From JBMYYR01 sp965243605 (GTDB taxonomy: Bacteria; Bacteroidota; Bacteroidia; Flavobacteriales; CAJXXR01), in the NCBI GenBank assembly GCA_965243605.1, contig CBDEVQ010000089.1:25675-89674 (forward strand): DNA of 64,000 nt, written 5' to 3'. Each line of letters starts with the position of its first letter. Within the stretch, counting starts at the first letter, position 1. The notes under the pieces are model-generated. The model saw only the letters and a list, made by a program, of their open reading frames with translations. It was not told where the DNA came from and did not search any database. Shown one piece after another: positions 9,601 to 21,900 of this stretch. The position numbers were made by a program, and so were the translations under genes.

Positions 9601-12600
9601 TTTGAATAACGTGTATATGACACACGCCCACGAAGATTTTGTTGCCCTTGTACTCCTAAATGTTGTTGGTAATAATTTTGGATTTCTTTATCGTAGATTG
9701 TTTCTGAAACATCCTGCCTATCCTGATCATGTACCCAAGTTTTAAATGGATTGGTTCCTCCTGAATATGTCGTATTACTTGGTACATTTTCAAACAATGT
9801 AACTGTTGACGGCTGAGCCTCACCTGTTTCTACAATACGCCCTAATTGATCATAAATGGTGTAACTAAAATCATTATCTATACGTTGTTGGGCATTTTGA
9901 GAGCATATTACACGTCCTAGTTGATCATATTTATATTTTGTTTTTCCTCCATCTGGAGTTTCTTTCTCTATAAGGTTATTAAGCACATTATATTTGTAAT
10001 GCGTCATTAAGCTGTGGCTTGGATAGGTTGGTTCTGTAACTGTACCTTCTCTAAATGCTTTTACAGCATTTAATTCACCATTTATTTGGCGAAGCGTATC
10101 TACACCTTTAGGCGGTACTGTGGCTATTAAATTACCAGAAGCATCATAATAATATAATGTGTATTGATATTCTTTAAGGTTAATATTTAGAGTTAGCTTT
10201 TCGTTAATATCTAAACATTTGGTTAAATAATTATCCTTATACGTTAAATGCTTTTGGTCTTGAGTTTGGAAATATTCGAGTAAATTATTCGTTCTTATTT
10301 CCTCGTTTACTTCTTTAATTAAAATAATTTGAGGATCGGTTTCATCATATACTGAACATTCATATAAACTTGTTATATCATGAATATTACCACTTCCTCC
10401 ATAATTATCTACAAAATCTAAATAAGACCCTGTAAAAGTCGATAGAGCATTGTAAGACAATCCTGTATAATCATCTAAAACAACATCATACAAATCTTTT
10501 GGTTTATATACTCCTTTGTTTACATCACATGTTGATTTCCAATTATCTAATTTATTAATTACCATAGTACTAGCTGATGGTGGTAGATTTAAAAGATCGT
10601 TAGCAAAATAAAACTCTGATAATTTTGTATTATTTCCAATTCCTGGCATTACAACATCAGTATTATAAGATTTACATGCACATTCGATATCTTTAATACG
10701 TTTAACCGCATTATTATAACCTATCGCTTCATCGGTAGAACTTCCTTCTAAATTAAAAATATCATTCGGGTTTTCCGTATGAGTAGAGTAGGTAAAATCT
10801 ACTAATGCGGTTGACAAAGCAGCATCTGCTTCAGCTTTAGAATAATACAGTGCCCTTTTATTAATACAATAATCATACATTTTATTTTCTAGAATAGAAA
10901 ATGGCATATCGCTAGGAATAACCGAAGTAGAGTTACGTTCATCATCCACTAACAGTAAATAGGCTAAATCCGTTCGTCTAGATTTACATATTTTAGCATA
11001 TTCTACATCCAGATCAACTGCAGCTGTTTCCATCATTTCTTCTAATAACTCTAATAGCTCTTGATTATCTTCTGCATCTTCCATAGCTTCAAAATAATCA
11101 ACCACCGGATATCTAAAGGTAAACCCATCATTCCGTTTAATCTGCTTTTCTTTTATTTCGTCCTCATAAAATCGACCATATGAATTATCAACATACCCAT
11201 TGTTAAATGGATCATAGCTCTCATTATATGTAAAATAGGACAATGTACCATCTATATTTTGAATAATACGATTCGCAATACCAGGGAAACAATACCCATT
11301 ATTTCCACCTCCAGATGATGTACGCTCTATTTCTATTACAGGATATAAACCTGGAAGATAGTTACAACTTTGTGCATTATTATATCTGGCATAAATATCA
11401 TGAGATATTTTAGGCATATAATATAAAGGATAACTAAAGTGAGGGTGCGCATAAAAATGAGGATATGCCGAAGATAATTGATCGTCTAAAGGGTTATAAT
11501 TATTGTATTGGTTTGCAAATACAAAATGTGAATTTGGCGTAGATCCTAATTCTTTAAATACAGTATATTGAGCAAAGTTTCTATAATTTAAATATATAGA
11601 TTTAAAAAACTGAAATTTATTAGTCATTGAAATAAGCCCAATTTCTGGATAATGATAAATGGCCATATTTAATGCTTCAATCAGATTTTGAGAACAGCCT
11701 CCTCCATCACAATCATCTATCGCATCTTTAAGCTGAGCTAAAGATGTAAGTGTTGTACTACCAAAGTATGCATCTACTTCACCAATATCTAAATTATATT
11801 CTAAGAGCTCATAAATGGACATCATATCTGTTGTTCCATCAAATTTTGGAGTAAAATTCATTAAAAATGACCCTACTTTCTCTTTTATCCACTCTTTATT
11901 ACCCGTTAATGATTTAAAATAAGGATCTATCTCATAAGTCTCATCTGGATTATTTGGATCATATGGGATAGCTGGGAGTAAACTTGGCTGTGGGTAATCC
12001 TCAACAAGCAATCCTAATGGATTAAAATATCCTAATGGTATAGCATCTACAGGCTCTAACACATTACTAAACTTATGCTTATAACGAGCGTTTGGTAAAT
12101 GGTCAGGCATGTAAATATTCTTATCGTCTTCAATATCTAAACGTAAACCTAAATTCCCAATGTGCGACGGTTTATAACTTAGAGGACTTTCATGATTAAA
12201 CCCTTGAAAATGTATCTCGTGTTCAGTCATTACACTAATTACCTCTTCCATTTGTGGTAAATAGCTTCCTCTACAATTATAAATCATAGCTAGAAATTCT
12301 GGATGAAATGGTAAAAATATATGTGCAAATTCAGGCCTCCAATTATTTCTAAGATCATCCCAAGTATTAAACTCAAAATACCAAGGGTCAGAAGTAGACA
12401 TATCTGTTTGAATCACAAATTGTATATACGGTAATAACCCCGTTTCGCCTATACCTGCATTTTCATGAATTGCATATTTTAGAGAAGGTGCTTCTCGCTC
12501 TCCCATAGTACCATTTTCTAGCCAACCATTCTTTTGGTAATCTGGATTTATTTTCAGGACATCCTCTACATATATATACTGGTCTGGTGTATTATCAAAA

Positions 12601-15200
12601 TATTGCCCTCCAGGACTAACATCTGCTAAAAATTCATCTATAGATTCTAAACATTTTCCATTATCAATTTCATCATTAAATTCTATATTCGAATTCTCAC
12701 AAGCTGCTTCTATATATGCATTTAGCTCAGCATTATTCATTGGTTCCAACTCTTCGCCTTCTTCTGAAAAACGCTTATTTTTTATACCATCACCATCAAC
12801 ATCCTGTAACCGTGTTATGTATTTGTAATACCCATAACATGTTTCATCGTATTGCATTGGTGCTTCAAAAGCAACTTCTGGCTTAAAATTCAATAATGCT
12901 CGGTTAATTCTATTTTTAAACTCTAATGTATCTTCGTTTATAGATAGTACCTTAATAATTGTATATGTACCTATTTCTCTTAATTCTGCATTAAAATTTT
13001 CTAATTTACTATTAATTACATCTGTTGATTTACTTTCAAAATTGACTTCTTCTGTGGTTGAATTCTCTCCAACATAACACTTTATAGCATATCCGTCAGG
13101 GTCTATAACTCCAATAAAAAGATTATATAAACAATCTGTACAACCATCTATTATTTCTGTTTGATTCTGTGAAGGAGAAACTTTAGCTTTGTCTAATATT
13201 ACCTGGTCTACTGGGTATGTATCAAAGTCGTTAAGTTTTAAATATCCTGTTTGTGTTTGGAATGCATTTTCTACACCGAATCCAACAGGTGGGGTTCCTA
13301 TTTCAGAACAATATTTTAGTCCATCGTTAGCAGTTGAAGGCAAATCAACACCATCAGCGTCTTTAATTTGATAAGAAAACACATGAACTCCTGGAATGGT
13401 TGATGTAAAACTTTGGGTATATGTTAATCCCAATTCATCAATCTCCTGAACTTCTTTATCACTTTCATCTCCAGATAATAAATCGACTTTTAAAACAACA
13501 TTATCGGAACTTAAGTTTACAGAATCCAAATTCCTTGGACTGTTTTGACTTAATGCAGATGCAACAACTTGACCAGCTTGATTTAAATACGTTACAGACA
13601 TTTGGTAATTGGCATCACGAGTATAGTTTTTCTTATATTTTGATGCATCACCTGCATTATTTCCAAATAAACGATCAAGCTCTTCTTGAAATGGTGAGGC
13701 ATAATAAAATCTCGATGTTCGACCATTTTGTATGGTTAATGAGTCTCCTAATGACGATACTTCGATAGGACGATCTGTTCCATCATTAGTATATAATGTT
13801 TTTGTATAAGCATAACCCTCAGCATATGGAATATTTGTTTCTATGGTATTTGATGAGGAATAATAAACACCGGCTCCATTTCCATTAGTTGAAGACAACT
13901 TCTCCATTTCACTTAACGTATTTGTAGACAAATCTTTTGATTTGGTATCAAAATTATCTGGAGTAATTGGTCCGCTAACAAAACGGTTAAATTCACTACG
14001 TAAATTCAGGCTATTGTTTGATAAATCTGGAACAGGTAAAGGGTTAATTGAAGGTCGTCCTTGATAATCATAAAATGTTTCCCCTACAATGGCCTTATCA
14101 ATACTTTCAAGCTTAGTTACAATTTGTCTATTACGCTGTGAACCATCATAATAAGATACTACATCTTTATGTTTCCCATTTTCTATATAAGAAGATGTGC
14201 TTTGCCATACCGCAGCATCTTCAAAAGTTGATTCTATTTTTAGTACATTAGCAACAGACCAATCTCCTTCAATACGTATTCCTTCAGGAGTATAATCTAC
14301 GGCTCTACATCTTGCCAACAAATACCCTCTTTTAAATAAATTAGGTATTGTATATTCATCCTCATTTTTTAAATTAACACGGGTCGCATATTTAAAATGA
14401 TTTTCTTCTATTGAAATACTTGATAAAGCATTATAAGAACTTGTAGGAATTCCATTTAAATTATCAATGGCTGTTAATCCGGCTAAAGGCCTTTCTATAT
14501 TTATCCATTCTAAATCAATACCATGACCTTCATTCAATTCAATAGGTGGAAGAGTAAATTCAACATTTTCTTTGGTAGAAAGATTACTGAACGAGATAAC
14601 TAGATCAGGACCAGATATAAAATTTGGGCTTGTACTATAAGTTTCTGAAGTCTTAAATACTCTTAATATTGCATTTTCAGGAAAAGAACTACATAGAGTT
14701 GGTGAAGTAATACTAACATTACTTAATGCTATAGTATAGTTTCCTGTAGGAATATGTTCTATACTTATTAAGTCGACATATTTTAAATGATCTAACATTG
14801 AACCTACCTCAGGTTCAACCGTTAATTCTACAGATTCCATTCCTCCACCTTCAGGATAAACAACAGCTCCTGATGCATTTAAGACCTGATAATTAAAAGA
14901 TATAACTAAACTTTCGGATAATGAATTCAAATCACTAATAACAGGATCTATTTGATCTGAAGTAAATAATGTATTCACATGATCTTCAATACCAAAAGCG
15001 ATATGAAGTGCATTATTATATTCTGATGATTCGAACTCCACATCAAATTCCCCAAAAGGTCCAATATCACAAATACTTGCAATATTAGTTAATAATAGAG
15101 GTGAAGACTCTGGAACCACAACTTGAGCATTTACGTTTAGCCCTAATAAGATATAGCAGGCTAAAGATATCCTCCCTAATATATAAGTTAAATTTCTCAT
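6627..15200 (-). CDS. Giant RHS-repeat protein with variable C-terminal toxin tip
   Basis: The product has 2857 residues with a signal peptide (cleavage near VNAQ). A long N-terminal half of unrecognised, probably beta-rich sequence is followed by YD repeats (for example KYKYDQLGRVI, YSYDVHGNVKK). The RHS core is GARMYDPRLGRWFTPD, ending NPNLFVDPDG. The tip after the core spans residues 2612-2857 (bases 6627-7367). It holds a zincin-like motif H2753-GLI-H2757-TTG-VNG-H2764 in which the usual catalytic Glu after the first His is Gly. The start codon shares one base with the upstream stop (TAATG), which suggests translational coupling. RHS cores generally form a hollow shell that holds and auto-cleaves the tip. 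Export, target and toxicity here are inferred. Confidence 0.85.
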   Translation of the reverse strand: MRNLTYILGRISLACYILLGLNVNAQVVVPESSPLLLTNIASICDIGPFGEFDVEFESSEYNNALHIAFGIEDHVNTLFTSDQIDPVISDLNSLSESLVISFNYQVLNASGAVVYPEGGGMESVELTVEPEVGSMLDHLKYVDLISIEHIPTGNYTIALSNVSITSPTLCSSFPENAILRVFKTSETYSTSPNFISGPDLVISFSNLSTKENVEFTLPPIELNEGHGIDLEWINIERPLAGLTAIDNLNGIPTSSYNALSSISIEENHFKYATRVNLKNEDEYTIPNLFKRGYLLARCRAVDYTPEGIRIEGDWSVANVLKIESTFEDAAVWQSTSSYIENGKHKDVVSYYDGSQRNRQIVTKLESIDKAIVGETFYDYQGRPSINPLPVPDLSNNSLNLRSEFNRFVSGPITPDNFDTKSKDLSTNTLSEMEKLSSTNGNGAGVYYSSSNTIETNIPYAEGYAYTKTLYTNDGTDRPIEVSSLGDSLTIQNGRTSRFYYASPFQEELDRLFGNNAGDASKYKKNYTRDANYQMSVTYLNQAGQVVASALSQNSPRNLDSVNLSSDNVVLKVDLLSGDESDKEVQEIDELGLTYTQSFTSTIPGVHVFSYQIKDADGVDLPSTANDGLKYCSEIGTPPVGFGVENAFQTQTGYLKLNDFDTYPVDQVILDKAKVSPSQNQTEIIDGCTDCLYNLFIGVIDPDGYAIKCYVGENSTTEEVNFESKSTDVINSKLENFNAELREIGTYTIIKVLSINEDTLEFKNRINRALLNFKPEVAFEAPMQYDETCYGYYKYITRLQDVDGDGIKNKRFSEEGEELEPMNNAELNAYIEAACENSNIEFNDEIDNGKCLESIDEFLADVSPGGQYFDNTPDQYIYVEDVLKINPDYQKNGWLENGTMGEREAPSLKYAIHENAGIGETGLLPYIQFVIQTDMSTSDPWYFEFNTWDDLRNNWRPEFAHIFLPFHPEFLAMIYNCRGSYLPQMEEVISVMTEHEIHFQGFNHESPLSYKPSHIGNLGLRLDIEDDKNIYMPDHLPNARYKHKFSNVLEPVDAIPLGYFNPLGLLVEDYPQPSLLPAIPYDPNNPDETYEIDPYFKSLTGNKEWIKEKVGSFLMNFTPKFDGTTDMMSIYELLEYNLDIGEVDAYFGSTTLTSLAQLKDAIDDCDGGGCSQNLIEALNMAIYHYPEIGLISMTNKFQFFKSIYLNYRNFAQYTVFKELGSTPNSHFVFANQYNNYNPLDDQLSSAYPHFYAHPHFSYPLYYMPKISHDIYARYNNAQSCNYLPGLYPVIEIERTSSGGGNNGYCFPGIANRIIQNIDGTLSYFTYNESYDPFNNGYVDNSYGRFYEDEIKEKQIKRNDGFTFRYPVVDYFEAMEDAEDNQELLELLEEMMETAAVDLDVEYAKICKSRRTDLAYLLLVDDERNSTSVIPSDMPFSILENKMYDYCINKRALYYSKAEADAALSTALVDFTYSTHTENPNDIFNLEGSSTDEAIGYNNAVKRIKDIECACKSYNTDVVMPGIGNNTKLSEFYFANDLLNLPPSASTMVINKLDNWKSTCDVNKGVYKPKDLYDVVLDDYTGLSYNALSTFTGSYLDFVDNYGGSGNIHDITSLYECSVYDETDPQIILIKEVNEEIRTNNLLEYFQTQDQKHLTYKDNYLTKCLDINEKLTLNINLKEYQYTLYYYDASGNLIATVPPKGVDTLRQINGELNAVKAFREGTVTEPTYPSHSLMTHYKYNVLNNLIEKETPDGGKTKYKYDQLGRVICSQNAQQRIDNDFSYTIYDQLGRIVETGEAQPSTVTLFENVPSNTTYSGGTNPFKTWVHDQDRQDVSETIYDKEIQNYYQQHLGVQGQQNLRGRVSYTRYSNYLSFVSSVPSPGTVPLKRFKSHTIYSYDVHGNVKKMLQVFSHHAFGDDFKLTEYEYDLVSGNVLEVHFQPGQSDQFHHKYTYDEDNRLKKAFTSNNGHLWKEDAKYYYYAHGPLKRSEIGSSSVQGLDYAYTLQGWLKGVNGSKVGIKDIGGDGQTNGNSAFGQDVMAFSLDYFNGDYITESANPGGFTNQILSADRRNLFNGNISRMYTGINFPDQSTDPRHVYYNYHYDQLQRITQMQGFKTDAFDEYTISQSFAESRYAYDKMGNLTELDRSQDGVTYDALRYEYNDPAVPTDTDDNNNYLHRVNETNASTSINNEFDQTNSLAYDYDAIGNLIEDPGNKIDQIIWTPGGKVHKIIYNSSCAGCADLEFVYNAMGNRILKIIKEGTSSADWIYKYYALDARGNQMAHYEWAYNSGNELLEVKLKSHVLYGSDRLGVQENNNKTIRTKSTTWNPSSTGWAQNVVVDDVILDGGVFRLSSALVDRLGTTGVSDIKMMSKEYIHLNFTKVVPAKMKLRSLTPLKINQREVRNLTAFTQSAQLVNGYYQVPAQTTFEFSPQGANVNITGLPDLGTGFVLLDAFQNDQLDFDDLDVSYYPELDIEYIDYIALDGINDVSNSLTVGLKRYELKNHLGNVLSVVSDFKTSDTEARLVTATDYLPFGMQMPGRKYTSPDGYRYGFNGMENDDEVNKGPGNSIDFGARMYDPRLGRWFTPDAHASSYPEQSPYHFAYNNPNLFVDPDGNDNVIYLMLSKKVDAKLTVSDLNEIAKNANKILADLGLSTKVVVFNDSEPFSSKYLDDNDGFSVIGEVYSVNEAIKANLTDAEWQGENWKKVGLSSRLPWGSSSNPELSGLNVNVVGIHASGSKVEAGNLGLGVNMFRAYLLVHGLIHTTGVNGHVNETEGTLSKEDVEIEDAGLNVNGGFVNKVLTGKGSSQGYDITNTRGLKTMEDISDPNKNAAAVDKLESHYDPNCTGTSTDNYQKNKKNSKNP

Positions 15201-15904
15201 TACTCTTCTATTTTTATTAATTGATAACCTTTCATTTTCGACTTTGGAGTCCCTTGAATATCGGTTATATAATATTCTATTTTAAGTTTATTATTATCAG
15301 AACTACTTAGATTATTCTTCCATTGTTTTACAACCAGTTCATAACGGTCATAGTATTCTGACTCATAATCTAAAATCATTTTATTTAAAGCTCCATTCTT
15401 TTTATTTATTAAGTAACGGATACGCATTGGCTTCGTTTCACTAGAAAAAACGAACTCTAATTCATGACCTTTATCTATGGTTTCCATATTAACATCTGGC
15501 AAATTCCCAACTTCAGATGTATCTAGAACATTTAAAATACTCTTTTGTAATTTTTCTTGTTCATTTTTAGTTAATGCTTTTTTCTTTTTCGTAGCCTCTC
15601 CAAAATACATTCGTTTAAGTCCATTCAGAATGACAACATATTTATTCCTTGTATTTAAGGTTATTCCATTGCTGTTTTTAGAATAATAACTATCACCTGA
15701 TTTAATAGATTCGATATAAGAGGTTTCTATTTCTTTTCCTGATTTATACACATGTATTTCAGCTTCAAAAACATATTTTTCTCTTTTAAAAAACATAGAA
15801 ACTTCTTTAAGCTCTTCCGTTTTAATATCTTCTAATTTTACTTGTGCCCAACTAGAAATTGAACACAGAATACATATCCCTAAAAATATTGTCTTACTGT
15901 TCAT
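15200..15904 (-). CDS. Small secreted/periplasmic protein between the two giant genes
   Basis: I place the start at 15904 (MNSKTIFLGICILCS) because it begins a clean signal peptide ending SSWAQ and leaves a 7-nt gap to the upstream stop. Starting at 16015 would overlap the previous gene by about 100 nt and lose the signal peptide. The mature part is about 215 residues with alternating strands (YVFEAEIHVYKSG, RIRYLINKKNGALNKMILDY). This is vaguely like LolA-type lipid- or protein-binding folds, but the likeness is only an impression. Its position between the two giant proteins, with near-zero spacing, suggests a role in their export or assembly. Confidence 0.75.
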   Translation of the reverse strand: MNSKTIFLGICILCSISSWAQVKLEDIKTEELKEVSMFFKREKYVFEAEIHVYKSGKEIETSYIESIKSGDSYYSKNSNGITLNTRNKYVVILNGLKRMYFGEATKKKKALTKNEQEKLQKSILNVLDTSEVGNLPDVNMETIDKGHELEFVFSSETKPMRIRYLINKKNGALNKMILDYESEYYDRYELVVKQWKNNLSSSDNNKLKIEYYITDIQGTPKSKMKGYQLIKIEE

Positions 15905-15911
15905 AATTCTA

Positions 15912-18900
15912 TTAATATTGGATTGGTAAATTTTGACGTGTCGTTTGAAGCGTTTTAATTCCACGTGTTGTTTCCTTCTTAATTTGAAATAAATTACGAT
16001 TAATGTCATAATCATATAAAGTTGCTAAATTCTGATTATCTAATTCAGCTAATACTTTATAATCCGTAGGGTCGTACACGATGGTTTTCATTGAAGAGTT
16101 AAACGGATGAATACGTATATCATCAATATAAGTGTCTTCACTTACACCATCCCATTCTAATTGCAGCCCATGTTCTAAAACTGATGATTGAATTAAGCTA
16201 GAATTCACTTTAGCAATAAGATCTGTTCTTACCCAACCTTCAATTGGAGGAGTAACTTGAATTTGTACATCTTCTATATCCATTTCAGTTTTAAAAGATT
16301 GACCTAGTGTATTAGTATAGAAATAATACAATTTCACATTTGGACATAATCCTTCACAAGAGTTAGTGTTTTTCACCCAATAACTAAATACATATTTTTT
16401 AGTTGGATCAAAATCTTTCCCTCGCCTTACAACATGACAATCTGAATCAATTTTTAACGAGTGACTACCCGTATGTGCTTCACTATTACTTACTGTAGCT
16501 GAATTTACAGCTGTTGGTATAAAAAATAGATTTCCTATTTCTAATCCACTTACATCTGTACCCACATCCGTTTGTTCAAAATCATAACATCCAATTTCAC
16601 CAAAACGGGCGTTTCCAGAAACAGCTACAGGTACAGTATTATCAAACCCTATAAGCTCTGTGGAATATTGATCTAATGCATTTTTACTCTCTAAAGCAAA
16701 CCCGTATGGACTATACTTAGTCATTTCATTTGTCTTTGTCCATTCCGAATTATTACTCTGATCTTCCCAATCAAATGGTTTAAATAACGAATATACTCCA
16801 GACATTGATAAATCAGACTCTTCTAAAGTCGCATCCCCCTTATAATCAACACGTACACGTTCAATTTCCGGATTCACAACAAACGACTTATAAGGTTTCC
16901 AAATTCCTTTAGCACCACTTCTATATTTTGATGATTCAGGAATATCTGTTGATGAATTTCCTAAAAAGGCATTCTCTCCATAAAGCAATTTGTCATTATT
17001 CCAATCGTCTTTATATGTAACAGCATTAGCATCTAAAACATCATAACATACCTTGAATGCTTCATACCAACTCTGTTTAAGTAAATCAGGCAAATCAATA
17101 CTAATCCATGAGTATGTTACCTCTTCACCTGTTTGAGGAGAAATTTCTTGACATTCTATTTCAGTTGGTGAAGCAAAATAATAGAATGCACCAGTATTTA
17201 CACAAGGTAATGGGTTATCATTTATTTTGTCGTAAATAAATTGTTCTATTACATCGTTATCACTAATAGTAGATTCATCTTCTTCTTCATGGCTTTCTAT
17301 TTTTAAATATAGATCTCCTGTAAAAGGAACATAGTTATCTCCAAAACAACTTGCATTAGGGAATGCATCATAGCCTATTTGATAATAATCAACCTTTAAA
17401 GTGTATCCAGGACACGCATTAGTTTCATTAAATATTTTAGTACGTTTACTCTCACTAAAACTTTCAGTATTTATCCTATCGTAACTACACCCTACTGTGT
17501 TAGGTAAATCAATTTCTTCTATAATATGTCTACTCATTGGCTGAAGTCCGTTTAACCATTGAAATATTTCATGCTGACCAAACATTAAACCTGCAATGTT
17601 TTCATTTAAACTAAGAACAGATCCTATAGAAGCCGTTAACTGATTTGTATTTCCTGATTTCACAATCTTAAAACGGTATTCATCACCAGGTATTATTTCT
17701 ATATCTTCATTGAAATCACTAGCACCTGTAGGTGTATAGATATTATAGTACCCTCCTAAATCTAACTGTGTATTATTTACCCCTGAAACTGAATAGTGCC
17801 CTAAGTATTCATTAGTAGACTCTTTATATAAACTCACTAAGTCTCCAGGCCTAAATGCAGACAATGCATTTTGATTTGTACTACCAAATGAGAAAGATGC
17901 TTTACTACCTGAAAAATAACCAGTAGGTTTCATATATATTTCTTTACCCAAATTCTCGTACGCAGCACCCATTTGAGGATAACGTTGATGAGCAAGCATT
18001 TCTAACGCGTGTGTTTCCTTATATTGATCATTATTTACTGAAACCAACATTGGTTTTCCTGAATACACATCGTACACATTATTTTTGGTTACAATACGTT
18101 GACCTTTATTAAACTGAATTGTTTTAGACAACACCCCTCTACGATTAACAACCTCATTAGAAACCAAAGAACTATACCCTGAAACATCTAAACTAAACTG
18201 GAGTTGATAATCCATTGCTGGAGGAATAGGAAGTGTAAAAGAAGGAACATCCAAATTATACGCTTCTCCAAGTGTATAATTTCTTGATTTTTGATAACGA
18301 GTATCTAAATAAAACTCTCTGGACTCTCCTAAGTTCTTTTTAGTAATCGCACTTTTATCTCCCATAACCCAAGCTTCAGGATCAAGAATATTTTTATAAC
18401 TTCCATCGTAGTGTCTAACTTTCTTAGTTTGATACTCATACTTGGTATAAGTTAATGGCTGATGATCTACATCATCATCAAACAAATCTTGTGTTGTTTT
18501 ATATGAAGATACTTGTTTAACCTTTCCAGCCATATCATTTAAATGTACTCTATATCCCTGAGAATAAGCTGCAAAATTAGCTGTAAATGACCCTATATAA
18601 GGTAAAGCTATATTCGTTTTAACATCAGAAACTTTATTTTTTGCATTACTATGTTGTATAACTACAGGGAAATCTTTATTCGTATAGAATTCATGTACTT
18701 GTTTTCCTGCACCTGACTTCTCTGTTAAACGTTCAGTACCTTCTATTTCTTCATCTCTAACTATATTTTCTACAATTACCTTAGAATACCCTACCATAGG
18801 TGATGGTTGGAATTGTTCTCCATAAGTGTCTTCTACATACCGTGCTTCATTATCAATGATATATGAATCACCTTTATAATATAAAGGTTGCTTAAATGGA

Positions 18901-21900
18901 TTTTCTTCACTACCAACAAGTGGTTCATATGAACACACTCCATAAGAATTCCCTTTATCATCTTCATATTGAAATGTTTGACCATAGAGCATATCACTAG
19001 CATCACCCCCAGCCATGCTACTCCAATTATCATTTAATGTAATCTGTGAGACACGATGACCTCCTCCAAATTTTTTCCCTACAGAATTTAAACGTATAAA
19101 GGATTTATAATACATATTTTCAGAACCAGGGTTCGTATCAATTGGTATAAACTTACTTGAACTTCCCTTTTTCATTGCTACCTTATAATATCCCTTAAAC
19201 ACATCAGTAAAATCAGATAATAACTGTATAACATTAACTACATCAAATGCAGCTTCTAAAAAGTTATCGCTTACAGGCTCACTTATTACTTCTGGACGTT
19301 CGTTCTTAATATAGCGGATTCCACCTGCCCTTACAGGATGTGTCTTAATTTTCTTTCCTAAAGACGCTGGTTTTAGTTTCAATAATATATATTCATCTCC
19401 TCCTTCAATATAGTCTCCTCCTGAAGAATCTAAAACTGGAGAAATAACAGAACTTCCATGCTCTAATTTCCCATACCCTTCAACATAATCATTATGATTA
19501 GGAGACAACTCCATAAATATCTTAAAATAAACATTCGAAATATTTGAAAGAGCTGCATCTAAATTAAATAGACTATTGTTTATAGGTTTTTTAACAACAA
19601 GATATTTACTTTTATTAATCTTATCATTATTGTCTAATAATTTATATGATGTTTTAGAATCCTCAATCTCCTTGGATGCAAAACCAATAACCTCATACAT
19701 CTGCATAGCCTTTTTATCTTGGACATAACTATACGTATCTTTCTCATAACTAATATTAATATCAGCCCCTGACGGCAATGTTATTCGATTTAAATTCCAT
19801 AGTCCAGCTTCCTTATCGCTTGTAGCCTTATCTAGATCTTGGTTGACATAAGGAAACAAATTATAATCTGACTCACTCATTGTTGAAGCATAGTTCCCCC
19901 AACGGTCTATTTTATACGGACTATATACATTATCAATAGCATCACCTAACTCATACTCAAATCCATATCTATTTAATGCACCTCCATACTTATCTGCACC
20001 AGTTCCTCGAGAAAACCAAACATTAGTTAATGTTAATTTAGCCTTATTTAAGCTCGTAGAATTTTTTGTATTCTTACACAATAAATAGTCGTATTCAAAA
20101 TGCACAGTTTTTATTAGAGTTTCAGCTTCATTATTCATGCGTAACTCTATTGTATTTAACCTTTTCATAGATTCTCCTAATTCGTAATTAGGACCAGAGC
20201 TCAAATCTGGATCTTTTTGATCCTCTGAACTTACCCCTTTTGCATCTTCACGATTTTCGGTATTAAAAACTGCTTTATGTGTTTTTGTTTCAATGGTACT
20301 TAAATAATAAATTTCCTTTCTACCGTATGTAAAATTGGCTTTATCATCATGTTTATTACTCCCTACACTTGTTGGATGACCTATTGCTAAATTGGCATCA
20401 AAAAATGGAGCTCTCCATTCATAATCAGATGTCGCCAAATCATAATTAAAAAGCACATATGACCCAAAATCATCTTTTGATGGTCCATTACCCGTTAAAT
20501 CCACATAATCTGCTGAATAAATCCCTGTTAAATGAAATGCATGTGCATAAGCAGGAGTTTTAACATGCTCATAAAACTCATCCTTTCCTTTTTTATTCAT
20601 TTTCTTCTTTTCTGAAGAATTATAAGGAACCGTTTTCTTTACTTTACCTAGGTCAGTAGTAACTTCTTTAATTGAAAATGCATATGTATTCGTTTCAGTA
20701 TTCATGGCCGGAAGGCCATACACATAACGCATTCCCGAAGAATTGACAACACTGACCTCTCCCATTAAATCTTCATGATTTTCAATTGAAAGATTCCATT
20801 TATCATCCATATCAGGATGAGGAAATAAATATGAATAATAGCCTGAATGATCACTCGCGTCCTTTAATTCTTTTATAGTTTTAAAAGACATAGCGTCACC
20901 AATAAACTCATTACGATGTAAAAAGTTATGTGAAACTGAACTCAATGGATTAACACTATGCTTAACTCCAAATTTATTAGGATCAGCATCTCCAAAAATA
21001 CTTAACTTTTTACTTATTGAAGTTACTTTTGATGATACGGCTTTTAATGATGAACTATTTGTAAGTTGAGAAGCTGACATTTCCCCCGTATTTTTAAAAT
21101 AATAAGGTTTAAAATGAGGGTGATTTTTTTTATAATCCAAATTTTTAAATCCATAATCTGCACCAGATAATAAAGGAATTATAGACTGCCAACGTCCACT
21201 TACTGTAGTATTGGAGCTATAATTTTTATCTTTCCCTAAATGGGTTCCTCCACCTATTCCACCTTCTATACTCCACTCAAATCCATCAGACTCAGACTCC
21301 ACTTTAGGATCTCCAAGAATTCCAACATCTGTTCGCATAGCACGAAAACTCCCTCCTATTCCATGACCAGAAGCACTAAATACATCATTTGTGTATACAG
21401 GCAGAGGTAAACGTGGACTATCATGATGAATTGCTCCATCATTTTCTCGGTTAAAATCCAGTAGACCATGTTTATCTGCATTTTCTGAATATAAATACCC
21501 ATAACTCTTCACATTCTTGTATTCATCAACTGCAATTAACCTAGATTCTGTTTTTGCAGCCCAGATATCAACTTTTGCAGTTGTTCCAAATGCTGCAAAT
21601 CCCACTTCAAACATTCCTTTATTTGAAGTTTCATCCATTCTAAAACTTGATGAAGGCATAAACGTATTATAAGTATTGGTTGAAAAACCTATACTTCCAC
21701 CACCACCTTTATAAGTAAACGCTGATTTGTTTGGCTTTATTGGTGTTACACTCAAACCAAAATTGGTTGGCAAAGCACCTTGACGTGAATGTAGTGTTTT
21801 TGATAAATTTAATCCAAACTGCTGAGACGCCTTCTTAAATGTTCCTGTGATCGATAATGAAGGGGTAATACTTGATCCATTTTGAGTATCCGTTGTAAAC

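Noticed and set aside
15905..16015. Upstream start for the small periplasmic gene between the giants
   Set aside because: It would overlap the end of the 2192-residue gene and place the clear signal peptide in the middle of the protein.
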